This document shows, in pieces, positions 47,798 through 60,311 of a stretch of DNA of 64,000 bases. Made by a program: the position numbers and the translations under genes. The notes under the pieces are model-generated. The model saw only the letters and a program-made list of their open reading frames with translations, was not told where the DNA came from and did not search any database. Every line of letters begins with the position of its first letter. The stretch's first letter is position 1. The stretch spans positions 310,001-374,000 of the forward strand of contig JAXIVH010000050.1 in the NCBI GenBank assembly GCA_036785325.1. Reading direction: 5' to 3'. Source of the stretch: Urophycis tenuis (Eukaryota; Chordata; Actinopteri; Gadiformes; Phycidae).

Positions 47798-48976
47798 TTC
47801 GTTAGAGTTATCTCGATGACCCCCCCCACCTCATCCAACGACTCGGTAGTTGAATAGGGGATCAAAGGCAGTTGCACTCGCCAATATCTAGTCATCCGCA
47901 GCTCTCTTTTCCCATATTACCAAGAATGAAGTAAAACGAAATGGTTATCTGTCTTGTTGTGATATAACCGCTGATTTGGAGATATAGACTTGTTTTTCCT
48001 TTTCCCAAAGGTTTTCTTTGTTCCAAGATGGAGGTCAATCTAGTTTGATTGAAGGTACTTCCAATGCATTGGTATATTTACTTATTTGAATAAAGACGAG
48101 TCACAGCTGGAGTGAGACTTTTCTTTTCCATTTCTATTTTAGTATAAACGTGCTATCGAAATATTAGGACACGTCATCAGTAGTGGACCCTGGGATCATA
48201 GGGTGTTTCTGGCCATTGTCACTATACACCCTCACCCAAGGGAGGCCCCCCCGAGAGTGATCAATTCTCAAGGTGTGTCGTTTCCGAAATGGAATTGGTA
48301 TTGGGTTTAAGCTTTTTTAGGAGTGATCATTTGTTGAGGTAACGTCGAGGTAAGTAAAGGTAAGTAAAACACTTTTTAGGATACATTGTTTTGGTTATGG
48401 AGAGGAGGGGGCACATACTTACCCCCTGACCAGCACAAACCAGTTGTTAACACCGCTAGGTAGCCCTGGTTTGGCCAATCAGGGCCGGAGCTTGGTTCTT
48501 GTCCTCTGTTGGGTCCAGATGAACTAGCAGAAAACTGGGGTCACGAAGGACCGAGGCCAGCCGTGACAAAGCACTGCCTCCACGGTCCCCCAATGCAGCT
48601 ATCCTCAGCGATGGCTGTCCAGACCTAGGAAAGACCAAGACCAGCCCCGACCAGCGGTGCCTTCCCAGTCGGTCCCAGGGTAGGAAAGGCCAAGGCCAGC
48701 CGCGACTAAGCACTGCCTCCCTGGCCCCTCCAGGACCCCATGCCGAACAGCCTGTTAATAACAATTCCTGTGCCCCATACACCGCCGACTACAGAGATTG
48801 TGTAGGAAGTTGACCTTAGAGAAGACTCAATGGCTTACTTTCCTCACCCAAAACAACAATTTCTTGGGGTAGTCTATTCTCGCCGTAGGTACTTCGGTAA
48901 TGGGTTTTTTTGTGAAAAGTTTTCCGGATGAAATGCATGCTGGGTAATTGTCTTCTTCCTCCAATATGTCAAGTGT
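47798..48976. repeat. Segment B5 (A-less unit)
   Basis: 1179 bp. Private GATGGCTGTCC near 48611 and ACACCGCCGACTAC (others ACACCGCGCGAC) near 48779. Confidence 0.85.
48456..48782 (-). other. Conserved 108-codon ORF in B5, doubtful coding
   Basis: One change, RSGQPSL for RSGHPSL. Confidence 0.2.
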
Positions 48977-49903
48977 AGGTTAAGGTTAGGGTAGATTTAG
49001 GGGTAGAGTTAGCAGTTAACCTTAACGTTAGGTTTGAAGTAAATGGGAGGGGTTGCGGTTAGGGTTAAGGTTAGGGCTGAGGTTAGGGTTAGGTATAAGG
49101 TTACGGTTTAGGGTTAAGGTTAGGGTTAAGGTTAGGGTTACGGTTAGGGCTAAGGTTAGGGCTAAGGTTAGAGTAAGGGTTAGGGTTAGCGTTACGGTTA
49201 GGGTAAGGTTAGGGTTAGGGTTAGAGGTTAGGGGTTAGGGGTTAGGGTTAAGATGAGGGCTGAGGTTAGGGTTAAGGTTAGGGCTGAGGTTAGGGTTAGG
49301 TTTAAGGTTAGGGATAAGGTTAGGGTTGGGGTTACGGCTGAGATTGGGGTTAAGGTTAGGGTTGAGGTTAGGGTTAGTGTTATGGATAAGGTTAGGTTAA
49401 GTGTTAGGGCCAAGGTTAGGGTTAAGGTTATGGTTAAGATTAGGGTTAGGGCTAGAATTAGGGTTAGGGCTAAGGTTAGGGTTAGGGTTATGGCTGAGGT
49501 TAGGGTTAAGGTTAGGTTTGAGGTTAGGGTTAGTGTTAAGGTTAGGGCCAAGGTTAGGGTTAGGGTTAAGGTTAGGGTTAGGGCTAAGGTTAGGGTTAGG
49601 GTTATGGCTGAGGCTAAAGTTAGGGCAAAGGTTAGAGTTAGGGTTAGCGTTAGAGTTAGGGTAGGGTTAGTGTTGGAGGTTAGGGTAGGCTTAGGGTTAG
49701 AGTTAGAGTAGGGGTTAGGGTTAGAGTTAGAGTAGGGGTTAGGGTTAGTGTTAAGGCTAAGGTTAGGGGTTGAGGTTAGTGTTAAGATTAGGGCCAAGGT
49801 AAGGGTTAGTGTTAGGGTTGAGTTAGGGTTAGGGCTAAGGTTAGGCCTATGGTTAGGGTTGGGGTTGAGGTTATCCCTAGGGTTAGAGTTAGAGCTAGAG
49901 ATT
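48977..49903 (+). repeat. Degenerate telomere-like block T5
   Basis: 927 bp; an extra TTAGGGG near 49230 and loss of TAGGGTTAGGGC from the GAGGCTAGGGTTAGGGC context near 49612. Confidence 0.9.
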
Positions 49904-50567
49904 GAGGAAGGTAGAGTCAAGGTGAGACAGTCTGTATGGACTGAACTCACCCCCGCCGGATCGGGCTAGTACACTCTATCTCCCCCAACTCCCTCATTTC
50001 CATGAGGGAAGACAGGGGAGAAGAGATGGGAGGAGTATATATATTTAATATATATTTTTTTAGTAAATAAATACATCGAGAGACTCACCGCTGGAGTGGG
50101 TTTTAATCTTTGTATTCAAGGTTGTTCCTCCTCTTTTGATTCCTCGCTGGTGGTGCGTCGTCTCCACCTAGTGGTCGTTTTGTGAAGAAGAGTTATAGAA
50201 ATAGAAATAGAAATACTCTATTGTTCCCAGGTTGGGAAATTGCATTAATAGGTAAGTAATAATAATAATAATAATAATAGGTAATTGCAATAGTTGGTAA
50301 GGTAATCTATATTTAATTTATTTTTTTATATTTGTATATTTATTTAGTCTATTTATTTATTCATTTTTGTTTATTTATTTATTTAGATAAAGAGGATCAC
50401 AGCTGGAGTGAGTTTTTAGTCTTTGTGTTAAAGGCTGGTTGCCTTCTTTTGATTCTTCAGTGGTGGTCCATCGCCTCCATCTAGTGGTCGTTTTGTGAAT
50501 AACAGTTGGTAAAGTAATATAAATGGGTTGTGTAGAGAGCCCGTTCTTTCGATGGCCCTGGCTCGGT
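49904..50567. repeat. Segment A5
   Basis: 664 bp; (TAA)n without the CAATAA interruption, TTTAATATATATTTTTT in place of TTTAATATTTTTTTTTT of A2 and A3, and CTGTATGGACTG breaking the near-palindrome. Confidence 0.85.
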
Positions 50568-51754
50568 TAGGTTTGTTAGAGTTATCTCGATGACCCCCCC
50601 ATCACCTCATCCAACGACTCGGTAGTTGAATAGGGGATCAAAGGCAGTTGCACTCGCCAATATCTAGTCATCCGCAGCTCTCTTTTCCCATATTACCAAG
50701 AATGAAGTAAAACGAAATGGTTATCTGTCTTGTTGTGATATAACCGCTGATTTGGAGATATAGACTTGTTTTTCCTTTTCCCAAAGGTTTTCTTTGTTCC
50801 AAGATGAAGGTCAATCTAGTTTGATTGAAGGTACTTCCAATGCATTGGTATATTTACTTATTTGAATAAAGACGAGTCACAGCTGGAGTGAGACTTTTCT
50901 TTTCCATTTCTATTTTAGTATAAACGTGCTATCGAAATATTAGGACACGTCATCAGTAGTGGACCCTGGGATCATAGGGTGTTTCTGGCCATTGTCACTA
51001 TACACCCTCACCCAAGGGAGGCCCCCCCGAGAGTGATCAATTCTCAAGGTGTGTCGTTTCCGAAATGGAATTGGTATTGGGTTTAAGCTTTTTTAGGAGT
51101 GATCATTTGTTGAGGTAACGTCGAGGTAAGTAAAGGTAAGTAAAACACTTTTTAGGATACATTGTTTTGGTTATGGAGAGGAGGGGGCACATACTTACCC
51201 CCTGACCAGCACAAACCAGTTGTTAACACCGCTAGGTAGCCCTGGTTTGGCCAATCAGGGCCGGAGCTTGGTTCTTGTCCTCTGTTGGGTCCAGATGAAA
51301 TAGCAGAAAACTGGGGTCACGAAGGACCGAGGCCAGCCGTGACAAAGCACTGCCTCCACGGTCCCCCAATGCAGCTATCCTCAGCGATGGGTGTCCAGAC
51401 CTAGGAAAGACCAAGACCAGCCCCGACCAGCGGTGCCTTCCCAGTCGGTCCCAGGGTAGGAAAGGCCAAGGCCAGCCGCGACTAAGCACTGCCTCCCTGG
51501 CCCCTCCAGGACCCCATGCCGAACAGCCTGTTAATAACAATTCCTGTGCCCCATACACCGCACGACTACAGAGATTGTGTAGGAAGTTGACCTTAGAGAA
51601 GACTCAATGGCTTACTTTCCTCACCCAAAACAACAATTTCTTGGGGTAGTCTATTCTCGCCGTAGGTACTTTGGTAATGGGTTTTTTTGTGAAAAGTTTT
51701 CCGGATGAAATGCATGCTGGGTAATTGTCTTCTTCCTCCAATATGTCAAGTGTA
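50568..51754. repeat. Segment B6
   Basis: 1187 bp; reads CCCCCCATCACCTCATCC where others have CCCCCCCACCTCATCC, and TAGGTTTGTTAGAG at its start, as does B9. Confidence 0.85.
51232..51558 (-). other. Conserved 108-codon ORF in B6, doubtful coding
   Basis: One change, FLLFHLD for FLLVHLD. Confidence 0.2.
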
Positions 51755-52692
51755 GGTTAAGGTTAGGGTAGATTTAGGGGTAGAGTTAGCAGTTAACCTT
51801 AACGTTAGGTTTGAAGTAAATGGGAGGGGTTGCGGTTAGGGTTAAGGTTAGGGCTGAGGTTAGGGTTAGGTATAAGGTTACGGTTTAGGGTTAAGGTTAG
51901 GGTTAAGGTTAGGGTTACGGTTAGGGCTAAGGTTAGGGCTAAGGTTAGAGTAAGGGTTAGGGTTAGCGTTACGGTTAGGGTAAGGTTAGGGTTAGGGTTA
52001 GAGGTTAGGGGTTAGGGGTTAGGGTTAAGATGAGGGCTGAGGTTAGGGTTAAGGTTAGGGCTGAGGTTAGGGTTAGGTTTAAGGTTAGGGATAAGGTTAG
52101 GGTTGGGGTTACGGCTGAGATTGGGGTTAAGGTTAGGGTTGAGGTTAGGGTTAGTGTTATGGATAAGGTTAGGTTAAGTGTTAGGGCCAAGGTTAGGGTT
52201 AAGGTTATGGTTAAGATTAGGGTTAGGGCTAGAATTAGGGTTAGGGCTAAGGTTAGGGTTAGGGTTATGGCTGAGGTTAGGGTTAAGGTTAGGTTTGAGG
52301 TTAGGGTTAGTGTTAAGGTTAGGGCCAAGGTTAGGGTTAGGGTTAAGGTTAGGGTTAGGGCTAAGGTTAGGGTTAGGGTTATGGCTGAGGCTAGGGTTAG
52401 GGCTAAAGTTAGGGCAAAGGTTAGAGTTAGGGTTAGCGTTAGAGTTAGGGTAGGGTTAGTGTTGGAGGTTAGGGTAGGCTTAGGGTTAGAGTTAGAGTAG
52501 GGGTTAGGGTTAGAGTTAGAGTAGGGGTTAGGGTTAGTGTTAAGGCTAAGGTTAGGGGTTGAGGTTAGTGTTAAGATTAGGGCCAAGGTAAGGGTTAGTG
52601 TTAGGGTTGAGTTAGGGTTAGGGCTAAGGTTAGGCCTATGGTTAGGGTTGGGGTTGAGGTTATCCCTAGGGTTAGAGTTAGAGCTAGAGATT
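51755..52692 (+). repeat. Degenerate telomere-like block T6
   Basis: 938 bp, same length and variant order as T9, its counterpart one higher-order period downstream. The minus strand gives a 244-codon (TLTLAL)-type ORF with no biological support. Confidence 0.9.
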
Positions 52693-53350
52693 GAGGAAGG
52701 TAGAGTCAAGGTGAGACAGTCTGTACGGACTGAACTCACCCCCGCCGGATCGGGCTAGTACACTCTATCTCCCCCAACTCCCTCATTTCCATGAGGGAAG
52801 ACAGGGGAGAAGAGATGGGAGGAGTATATATATTTAATATATATTTTTTTAGTAAATAAATACATCGAGAGACTCACCGCTGGAGTGGGTTTTAATCTTT
52901 GTATTCAAGGTTGTTCCTCCTCTTTTGATTCCTCGCTGGTGGTGCGTCGTCTCCACCTAGTGGTCGTTTTGTGAAGAAGAGTTATAGAAATAGAAATAGA
53001 AATACTTTATTGTTCCCAGGTTGGGAAATTGCATTAATAGGTAAGTAATAATAATAATAATAGGTAATTGCAATAGTTGGTAAGGTAATCTATATTTAAT
53101 TTATTTTTTTATATTTGTATATTTATTTAGTCTATTTATTTATTCATTTTTGTTTATTTATTTATTCAGATAAAGAGGATCACAGCTGGAGTGAGTTTTT
53201 AGTCTTTGTGTTAAAGGCTGGTTGCCTTCTTTTGATTCTTCAGTGGTGGTCCATCGCCTCCATCTAGTGGTCGTTTTGTGAATAACAGTTGGTAAGGTAA
53301 TATAAATGGGTTGTGTAGAGAGCCCGTTCTTTCGATGGCCCTGGCTCGGT
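52693..53350. repeat. Segment A6
   Basis: 658 bp; shortest (TAA)n class, and TACTTTATTGTTCCC where A1-A5 have TACTCTATTGTTCCC. Confidence 0.85.
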
Positions 53351-54534
53351 TAGGTTCGTTAGAGTTATCTCGATGACCCCCCCCACCTCATCCAACGACT
53401 CGGTAGTTGAATAGGGGATCAAAGGCAGTTGCACTCGCCAATATCTAGTCATCCGCAGCTCTCTTTTCCCATATTACCAAGAATGAAGTAAAACGAAATG
53501 GTTATCTGTCTTGTTGTGATATAACCGCTGATTTGGAGATATAGACTTGTTTTTCCTTTTCCCAAAGGTTTTCTTTGTTCCAAGATGAAGGTCAATCTAG
53601 TTTGATTGAAGGTACTTCCAATGCATTGGTATATTTACTTATTTGAATAAAGACGAGTCACAGCTGGAGTGAGACTTTTCTTTTCCATTTCTATTTTAGT
53701 ATAAACGTGCTATCGAAATATTAGGACACGTCATCAGTAGTGGACCCTGGGATCATAGGGTGTTTCTGGCCATTGTCACTATACACCCTCACCCAAGGGA
53801 GGCCCCCCCGAGAGTGATCAATTCTCAAGGTGTGTCGTTTCCGAAATGGAATTGGTATTGGGTTTAAGCTTTTTTAGGAGTGATCATTTGTTGAGGTAAC
53901 GTCGAGGTAAGTAAAGGTAAGTAAAACACTTTTTAGGATACATTGTTTTGGTTATGGAGAGGAGGGGGCACATACTTACCCCCTGACCAGCACAAACCAG
54001 TTGTTAACACCGCTAGGTAGCCCTGGTTTGGCCAATCAGGGCCGGAGCTTGGTTCTTGTCCTCTGTTGGGTCCAGATGAACTAGCAGAAAACTGGGGTCA
54101 CGAAGGACCGAGGCCAGCCGTGACAAAGCACTGCCTCCACGGTCCCCCAATGCAGCTATCCTCAGCGATGGGTGTCCAGACCTAGGAAAGACCAAGACCA
54201 GCCCCGACCAGCGGTGCCTTCCCAGTCGGTCCCAGGGTAGGAAAGGCCAAGGCCAGCCGCGACTAAGCACTGCCTCCCTGGCCCCTCCAGGACCCCATGC
54301 CGAACAGCCTGTTAATAACAATTCCTGTGCCCCATACACCGCGCGACTACAGAGATTGTGTAGGAAGTTGACCTTAGAGAAGACTCAATGGCTTACTTTC
54401 CTCACCCAAAACAACAATTTCTTGGGGTAGTCTATTCTCGCCGTAGGTACTTCGGTAATGGGTTTTTTTGTGAAAAGTTTTCCGGATGAAATGCATGCTG
54501 GGTAATTGTCTTCTTCCTCCAATATGTCAAGTGT
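53351..54534. repeat. Segment B7
   Basis: 1184 bp; sister of B4. Confidence 0.85.
54013..54339 (-). other. Conserved 108-codon ORF in B7, doubtful coding
   Basis: Majority translation, as in B2-B4. Confidence 0.2.
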
Positions 54535-55421
54535 AGGTTAAGGTTAGGGTAGATTTAGGGGTAGAGTTAGCAGTTAACCTTAACGTTAGGTTTGAAGTAA
54601 ATGGGAGGGGTTGCGGTTAGGGTTAAGGTTAGGGCTGAGGTTAGGGTTAGGTATAAGGTTACGGTTTAGGGTTAAGGTTAAGGTTAGGGTTACGGTTAGG
54701 GCTAAGGTTAGGGCTAAGGTTAGAGTAAGGGTTAGGTTTAGCGTTACGGTTAGGGTAAGGTTAGGGTTAGGGTTAGAGGTTAGGGGTTAGGGGTTAGGGT
54801 TAAGATGAGGGCTGAGGTTAGGGTTAAGGTTAGGGCTGAGGTTAGGGTTAGGTTTAAGGTTAGGGATAAGGTTAGGGTTGGGGTTACGGCTGAGATTGGG
54901 GTTAAGGTTAGGGTTGAGGTTAGGGTTAGTGTTATGGATAAGGTTAGGTTAAGTGTTAGGGCCAAGGTTAGGGTTAAGGTTATGGTTAAGATTAGGGTAA
55001 GGGCTAGAATTAGGGTTAGGGCTAAGGTTAGGGTTAGGGTTATGGCTGAGGTTAGGGTTAAGGTTAGGTTTGAGGTTAGTGTTAAGGTTAGGGCCAAGGT
55101 TAGGGTTAGGGTTAAGGTTAGGGTTAGGGCTAAGGTTAGGGTTAGGGTTATGGCTGAGGCTAGGGTTAGGGCTAAAGTTAGGGCAAAGGTTAGAGTTAGG
55201 GTTAGCGTTAGAGTTAGGGTAGGGTTAGTGTTGGAGGTTAGGGTAGGCTTAGGGTTAGAGTTAGAGTAGGGGTTAGGGTTAGAGTTAGAGTAGGGGTTAG
55301 GGTTAGTGTTAAGGCTAAGGTTAGGGGTTGAGGTTAGTGTTAAGATTAGGGCCAAGGTAAGGGTTAGTGTTAGGGTTGAGTTAGGGTTAGGGCTAAGGTT
55401 AGGCCTATGGTTAGGGTTGGG
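54535..55421 (+). repeat. Degenerate telomere-like block T7, joined directly to B8
   Basis: 887 bp; second A-less junction, identical to that of T4. One TTAAGG-containing step is lost near 54670. Confidence 0.9.
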
Positions 55422-56602
55422 TTCGTTAGAGTTATCTCGATGACCCCCCCCACCTCATCCAACGACTCGGTAGTTGAATAGGGGATCAAAGGCAGTTGCA
55501 CTCGCCAATATCTAGTCATCCGCAGCTCTCTTTTCCCATATTACCAAGAATGAAGTAAAACAAAATGGTTATCTGTCTTGTTGTGATATAACCGCTGATT
55601 TGGAGATATAGACTTGTTTTTCCTTTTCCCAAAGGTTTTCTTTGTTCCAAGATGGAGGTCAATCTAGTTTGATTGAAGGTACTTCCAATGCATTGGTATA
55701 TTTACTTATTTGAATAAAGACGAGTCACAGCTGGAGTGAGACTTTTCTTTTCCATTTCTATTTTAGTATAAACGTGCTATCGAAATATTAGGACACGTCA
55801 TCAGTAGTGGACCCTGGGATCATAGGGTGTTTCTGGCCATTGTCACTATACACCCTCACCCAAGGGAGGCCCCCCCGAGAGTGATCAATTCTCAAGGTGT
55901 GTCGTTTCCGAAATGGAATTGGTATTGGGTTTAAGCTTTTTTAGGAGTGATCATTTGTTGAGGTAACGTCGAGGTAAGTAAAGGTAAGTAAAACACTTTT
56001 TAGGATACATTGTTTTGGTTATGGAGAGGAGGGGGCACATACTTACCCCCTGACCAGCACAAACCAGTTGTTAACACCGCTAGGTAGCCCTGGTTTGGCC
56101 AATCAGGGCCGGAGCTTGGTTCTTGTCCTCTGTTGGGTCCAGATGAACTAGCAGAAAACTGGGGTCACGAAGGACCGAGGCCAGCCGTGACAAAGCACTG
56201 CCTCCACGGTCCCCCAATGCAGCTATCCTCAGCGATGGGTGTCCAGACCTAGGAAAGACCAAGACCAGCCCCGACCAGCGGTGCCTTCCCAGTCGGTCCC
56301 AGGGTAGGAAAGGCCAAGGCCAGCCGCGACTAAGCACTGCCTCCCTGGCCCCTCCAGGACCCCATGCCGAACAGCCTGTTAATAACAATTCCTGTGCCCC
56401 ATACACCGCGCGACTACAGAGATTGTGTAGGAAGTTGACCTTAGAGAAGACTCAATGGCTTACTTTCCTCACCCAAAACAACAATTTCTTGGGGTAGTCT
56501 ATTCTCGCCGTAGGTACTTCGGTAATGGGTTTTTTTGTGAAAAGTTTTCCGGATGAAATGCATGCTGGGTAATTGTCTTCTTCCTCCAATATGTCAAGTG
56601 TA
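55422..56602. repeat. Segment B8 (A-less unit)
   Basis: 1181 bp; private GTAAAACAAAATGG where others have GTAAAACGAAATGG. Confidence 0.85.
56080..56406 (-). other. Conserved 108-codon ORF in B8, doubtful coding
   Basis: Majority translation. The corresponding unit B5 has one change. Confidence 0.2.
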
Positions 56603-57528
56603 GGTTAAGGTTAGGGTAGATTTAGGGGTAGAGTTAGCAGTTAACCTTAACGTTAGGTTTGAAGTAAATGGGAGGGGTTGCGGTTAGGGTTAAGGTTAGG
56701 GCTGAGGTTAGGGTTAGGTATAAGGTTACGGTTTAGGGTTAAGGTTAGGGTTAAGGTTAGGGTTACGGTTAGGGCTAAGGTTAGGGCTAAGGTTAGAGTA
56801 AGGGTTAGGGTTAGCGTTACGGTTAGGGTAAGGTTAGGGTTAGGGTTAGAGGTTAGGGGTTAGGGGTTAGGGTTAAGATGAGGGCTGAGGTTAGGGTTAA
56901 GGTTAGGGCTGAGGTTAGGGTTAGGTTTAAGGTTAGGGATAAGGTTAGGGTTGGGGTTACGGCTGAGATTGGGGTTAAGGTTAGGGTTGAGGTTAGGGTT
57001 AGTGTTATGGATAAGGTTAGGTTAAGTGTTAGGGCCAAGGTTAGGGTTAAGGTTATGGTTAAGATTAGGGTTAGGGCTAGAATTAGGGTTAGGGCTAAGG
57101 TTAGGGTTATGGCTGAGGTTAGGGTTAATGTTAGGTTTGAGGTTAGTGTTAAGGTTAGGGCCAAGGTTAGGTTTAGGGTTAAGGTTAGGGTTAGGGCTAA
57201 GGTTAGGGTTAGGGTTATGGCTGAGGCTAGGGTTAGGGCTAAAGTTAGGGCAAAGGTTAGAGTTAGGGTTAGCGTTAGAGTTAGGGTAGGGTTAGTGTTG
57301 GAGGTTAGGGTAGGCTTAGGGTTAGAGTTAGAGTAGGGGTTAGGGTTAGAGTTAGAGTAGGGGTTAGGGTTAGTGTTAAGGCTAAGGTTAGGGGTTGAGG
57401 TTAGTGTTAAGATTAGGGCCAAGGTAAGGGTTAGTGTTAGGGTTGAGTTAGGGTTAGGGCTAAGGTTAGGCCTATGGTTAGGGTTGGGTTTGAGGTTATC
57501 CCTAGGGTTAGAGTTAGAGCTAGAGATT
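56603..57528 (+). repeat. Degenerate telomere-like block T8
   Basis: 926 bp; one TTAGGG step lost near 57105 and a private GGTTAATGTTAGG near 57124. Confidence 0.9.
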
Positions 57529-58186
57529 GAGGAAGGTAGAGTCAAGGTGAGACAGTCTGTACGGACTGAACTCACCCCCGCCGGATCGGGCTAGTACACT
57601 CTATCTCCCCCAACTCCCTCATTTCCATGAGGGAAGACAGGGGAGAAGAGATGGGAGGAGTATATATATTTAATATATATTTTTTTAGTAAATAAATACA
57701 TCGAGAGACTCACCGCTGGAGTGGGTTTTAATCTTTGTATTCAAGGTTGTTCCTCCTCTTTTGATTCCTCGCTGGTGGTGCGTCGTCTCCACCTAGTGGT
57801 CGTTTTGTGAAGAAGAGTTATAGAAATAGAAATAGAAATACTTTATTGTTCCCAGGTTGGGAAATTGCATTAATAGGTAAGTAATAATAATAATAATAGG
57901 TAATTGCAATAGTTGGTAAGGTAATCTATATTTAATTTATTTTTTTATATTTGTATATTTATTTAGTCTATTTATTTATTCATTTTTGTTTATTTATTTA
58001 TTTAGATAAAGAGGATCACAGCTGGAGTGAGTTTTTAGTCTTTGTGTTAAAGGCTGGTTGCCTTCTTTTGATTCTTCAGTGGTGGTCCATCGCCTCCATC
58101 TAGTGGTCGTTTTGTGAATAACAGTTGGTAAGGTAATATAAATGGGTTGTGTAGAGAGCCCGTTCTTTCGATGGCCCTGGCTCGGT
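57529..58186. repeat. Segment A8
   Basis: 658 bp; nearly the same as A6 and A9. Confidence 0.85.
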
Positions 58187-59373
58187 TAGGTTTGTTAGAG
58201 TTATCTCGATGACCCCCCCCCCACCTCATCCAACGACTCGGTAGTTGAATAGGGGATCAAAGGCAGTTGCACTCGCCAATATCTAGTCATCCGCAGCTCT
58301 CTTTTCCCATATTACCAAGAATGAAGTAAAACGAAATGGTTATCTGTCTTGTTGTGATATAACCGCTGATTTGGAGATATAGACTTGTTTTTCCTTTTCC
58401 CAAAGGTTTTCTTTGTTCCAAGATGGAGGTCAATCTAGTTTGATTGAAGGTACTTCCAATGCATTGGTATATTTACTTATTTGAATAAAGACGAGTCACA
58501 GCTGGAGTGAGACTTTTCTTTTCCATTTCTATTTTAGTATAAACGTGCTATCGAAATATTAGGACACGTCATCAGTAGTGGACCCTGGGATCATAGGGTG
58601 TTTCTGGCCATTGTCACTATACACCCTCACCCAAGGGAGGCCCCCCCGAGAGTGATCAATTCTCAAGGTGTGTCGTTTCCGAAATGGAATTGGTATTGGG
58701 TTTAAGCTTTTTTAGGAGTGATCATTTGTTGAGGTAACGTCGAGGTAAGTAAAGGTAAGTAAAACACTTTTTAGGATACATTGTTTTGGTTATGGAGAGG
58801 AGGGGGCACATACTTACCCCCTGACCAGCACAAACCAGTTGTTAACACTGCTAGGTAGCCCTGGTTTGGCCAATCAGGGCCGGAGCTTGGTTCTTGTCCT
58901 CTGTTGGGTCCAGATGAACTAGCAGAAAACTGGGGTCACGAAGGACCGAGGCCAGCCGTGACAAAGCACTGCCTCCACGGTCCCCCAATGCAGCTATCCT
59001 CAGCGATGGGTGTCCAGACCTAGGAAAGACCAAGACCAGCCCCGATCAGCGGTGCCTTCCCAGTCGGTCCCAGGGTAGGAAAGGCCAAGGCCAGCCGCGA
59101 CTAAGCACTGCCTCCCTGGCCCCTCCAGGACCCCATGCCGAACAGCCTGTTAATAACAATTCCTGTGCCCCATACACCGCGCGACTACAGAGATTGTGTA
59201 GGAAGTTGACCTTAGAGAAGACTCAATGGCTTACTTTCCTCACCCAAAACAACAATTTCTTGGGGTAGTCTATTCTCGCCGTAGGTACTTCGGTAATGGG
59301 TTTTTTTGTGAAAAGTTTTCCGGATGAAATGCATGCTGGGTAATTGTCTTCTTCCTCCAATATGTCAAGTGTA
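58187..59373. repeat. Segment B9
   Basis: 1187 bp; longer C run (CCCCCCCCCC) near 58213 and private AACACTGCTAGG near 58846. Confidence 0.85.
58851..59177 (-). pseudogene. 108-codon ORF in B9, interrupted
   Basis: Tolerating this change, the reading frame matches the other eight copies; CCGACCAGCGG has become CCGATCAGCGG on +, turning Trp (TGG) into TGA about 47 codons in. Only the last 60 codons (58851-59033) remain open in one piece. Confidence 0.2.
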
Positions 59374-60311
59374 GGTTAAGGTTAGGGTAGATTTAGGGGT
59401 AGAGTTAGCAGTTAACCTTAACGTTAGGTTTGAAGTAAATGGGAGGGGTTGCGGTTAGGGTTAAGGTTAGGGCTGAGGTTAGGGTTAGGTATAAGGTTAC
59501 GGTTTAGGGTTAAGGTTAGGGTTAAGGTTAGGGTTACGGTTAGGGCTAAGGTTAGGGCTAAGGTTAGAGTAAGGGTTAGGGTTAGCGTTACGGTTAGGGT
59601 AAGGTTAGGGTTAGGGTTAGAGGTTAGGGGTTAGGGGTTAGGGTTAAGATGAGGGCTGAGGTTAGGGTTAAGGTTAGGGCTGAGGTTAGGGTTAGGTTTA
59701 AGGTTAGGGATAAGGTTAGGGTTGGGGTTACGGCTGAGATTGGGGTTAAGGTTAGGGTTGAGGTTAGGGTTAGTGTTATGGATAAGGTTAGGTTAAGTGT
59801 TAGGGCCAAGGTTAGGGTTAAGGTTATGGTTAAGATTAGGGTTAGGGCTAGAATTAGGGTTAGGGCTAAGGTTAGGGTTAGGGTTATGGCTGAGGTTAGG
59901 GTTAAGGTTAGGTTTGAGGTTAGGGTTAGTGTTAAGGTTAGGGCCAAGGTTAGGGTTAGGGTTAAGGTTAGGGTTAGGGCTAAGGTTAGGGTTAGGGTTA
60001 TGGCTGAGGCTAGGGTTAGGGCTAAAGTTAGGGCAAAGGTTAGAGTTAGGGTTAGCGTTAGAGTTAGGGTAGGGTTAGTGTTGGAGGTTAGGGTAGGCTT
60101 AGGGTTAGAGTTAGAGTAGGGGTTAGGGTTAGAGTTAGAGTAGGGGTTAGGGTTAGTGTTAAGGCTAAGGTTAGGGGTTGAGGTTAGTGTTAAGATTAGG
60201 GCCAAGGTAAGGGTTAGTGTTAGGGTTGAGTTAGGGTTAGGGCTAAGGTTAGGCCTATGGTTAGGGTTGGGGTTGAGGTTATCCCTAGGGTTAGAGTTAG
60301 AGCTAGAGATT
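59374..60311 (+). repeat. Degenerate telomere-like block T9
   Basis: 938 bp; last T block, counterpart of T6. Confidence 0.9.

Noticed and set aside
49228..49950. 240-codon minus ORF and similar ORFs (up to 244 codons) in the T blocks, both strands
   Set aside because: TTAGGG-type hexamers keep all frames free of stops when in phase; the products are monotonous VRVKVRAK, GLRLGLGL or TLTLALTL repeats.
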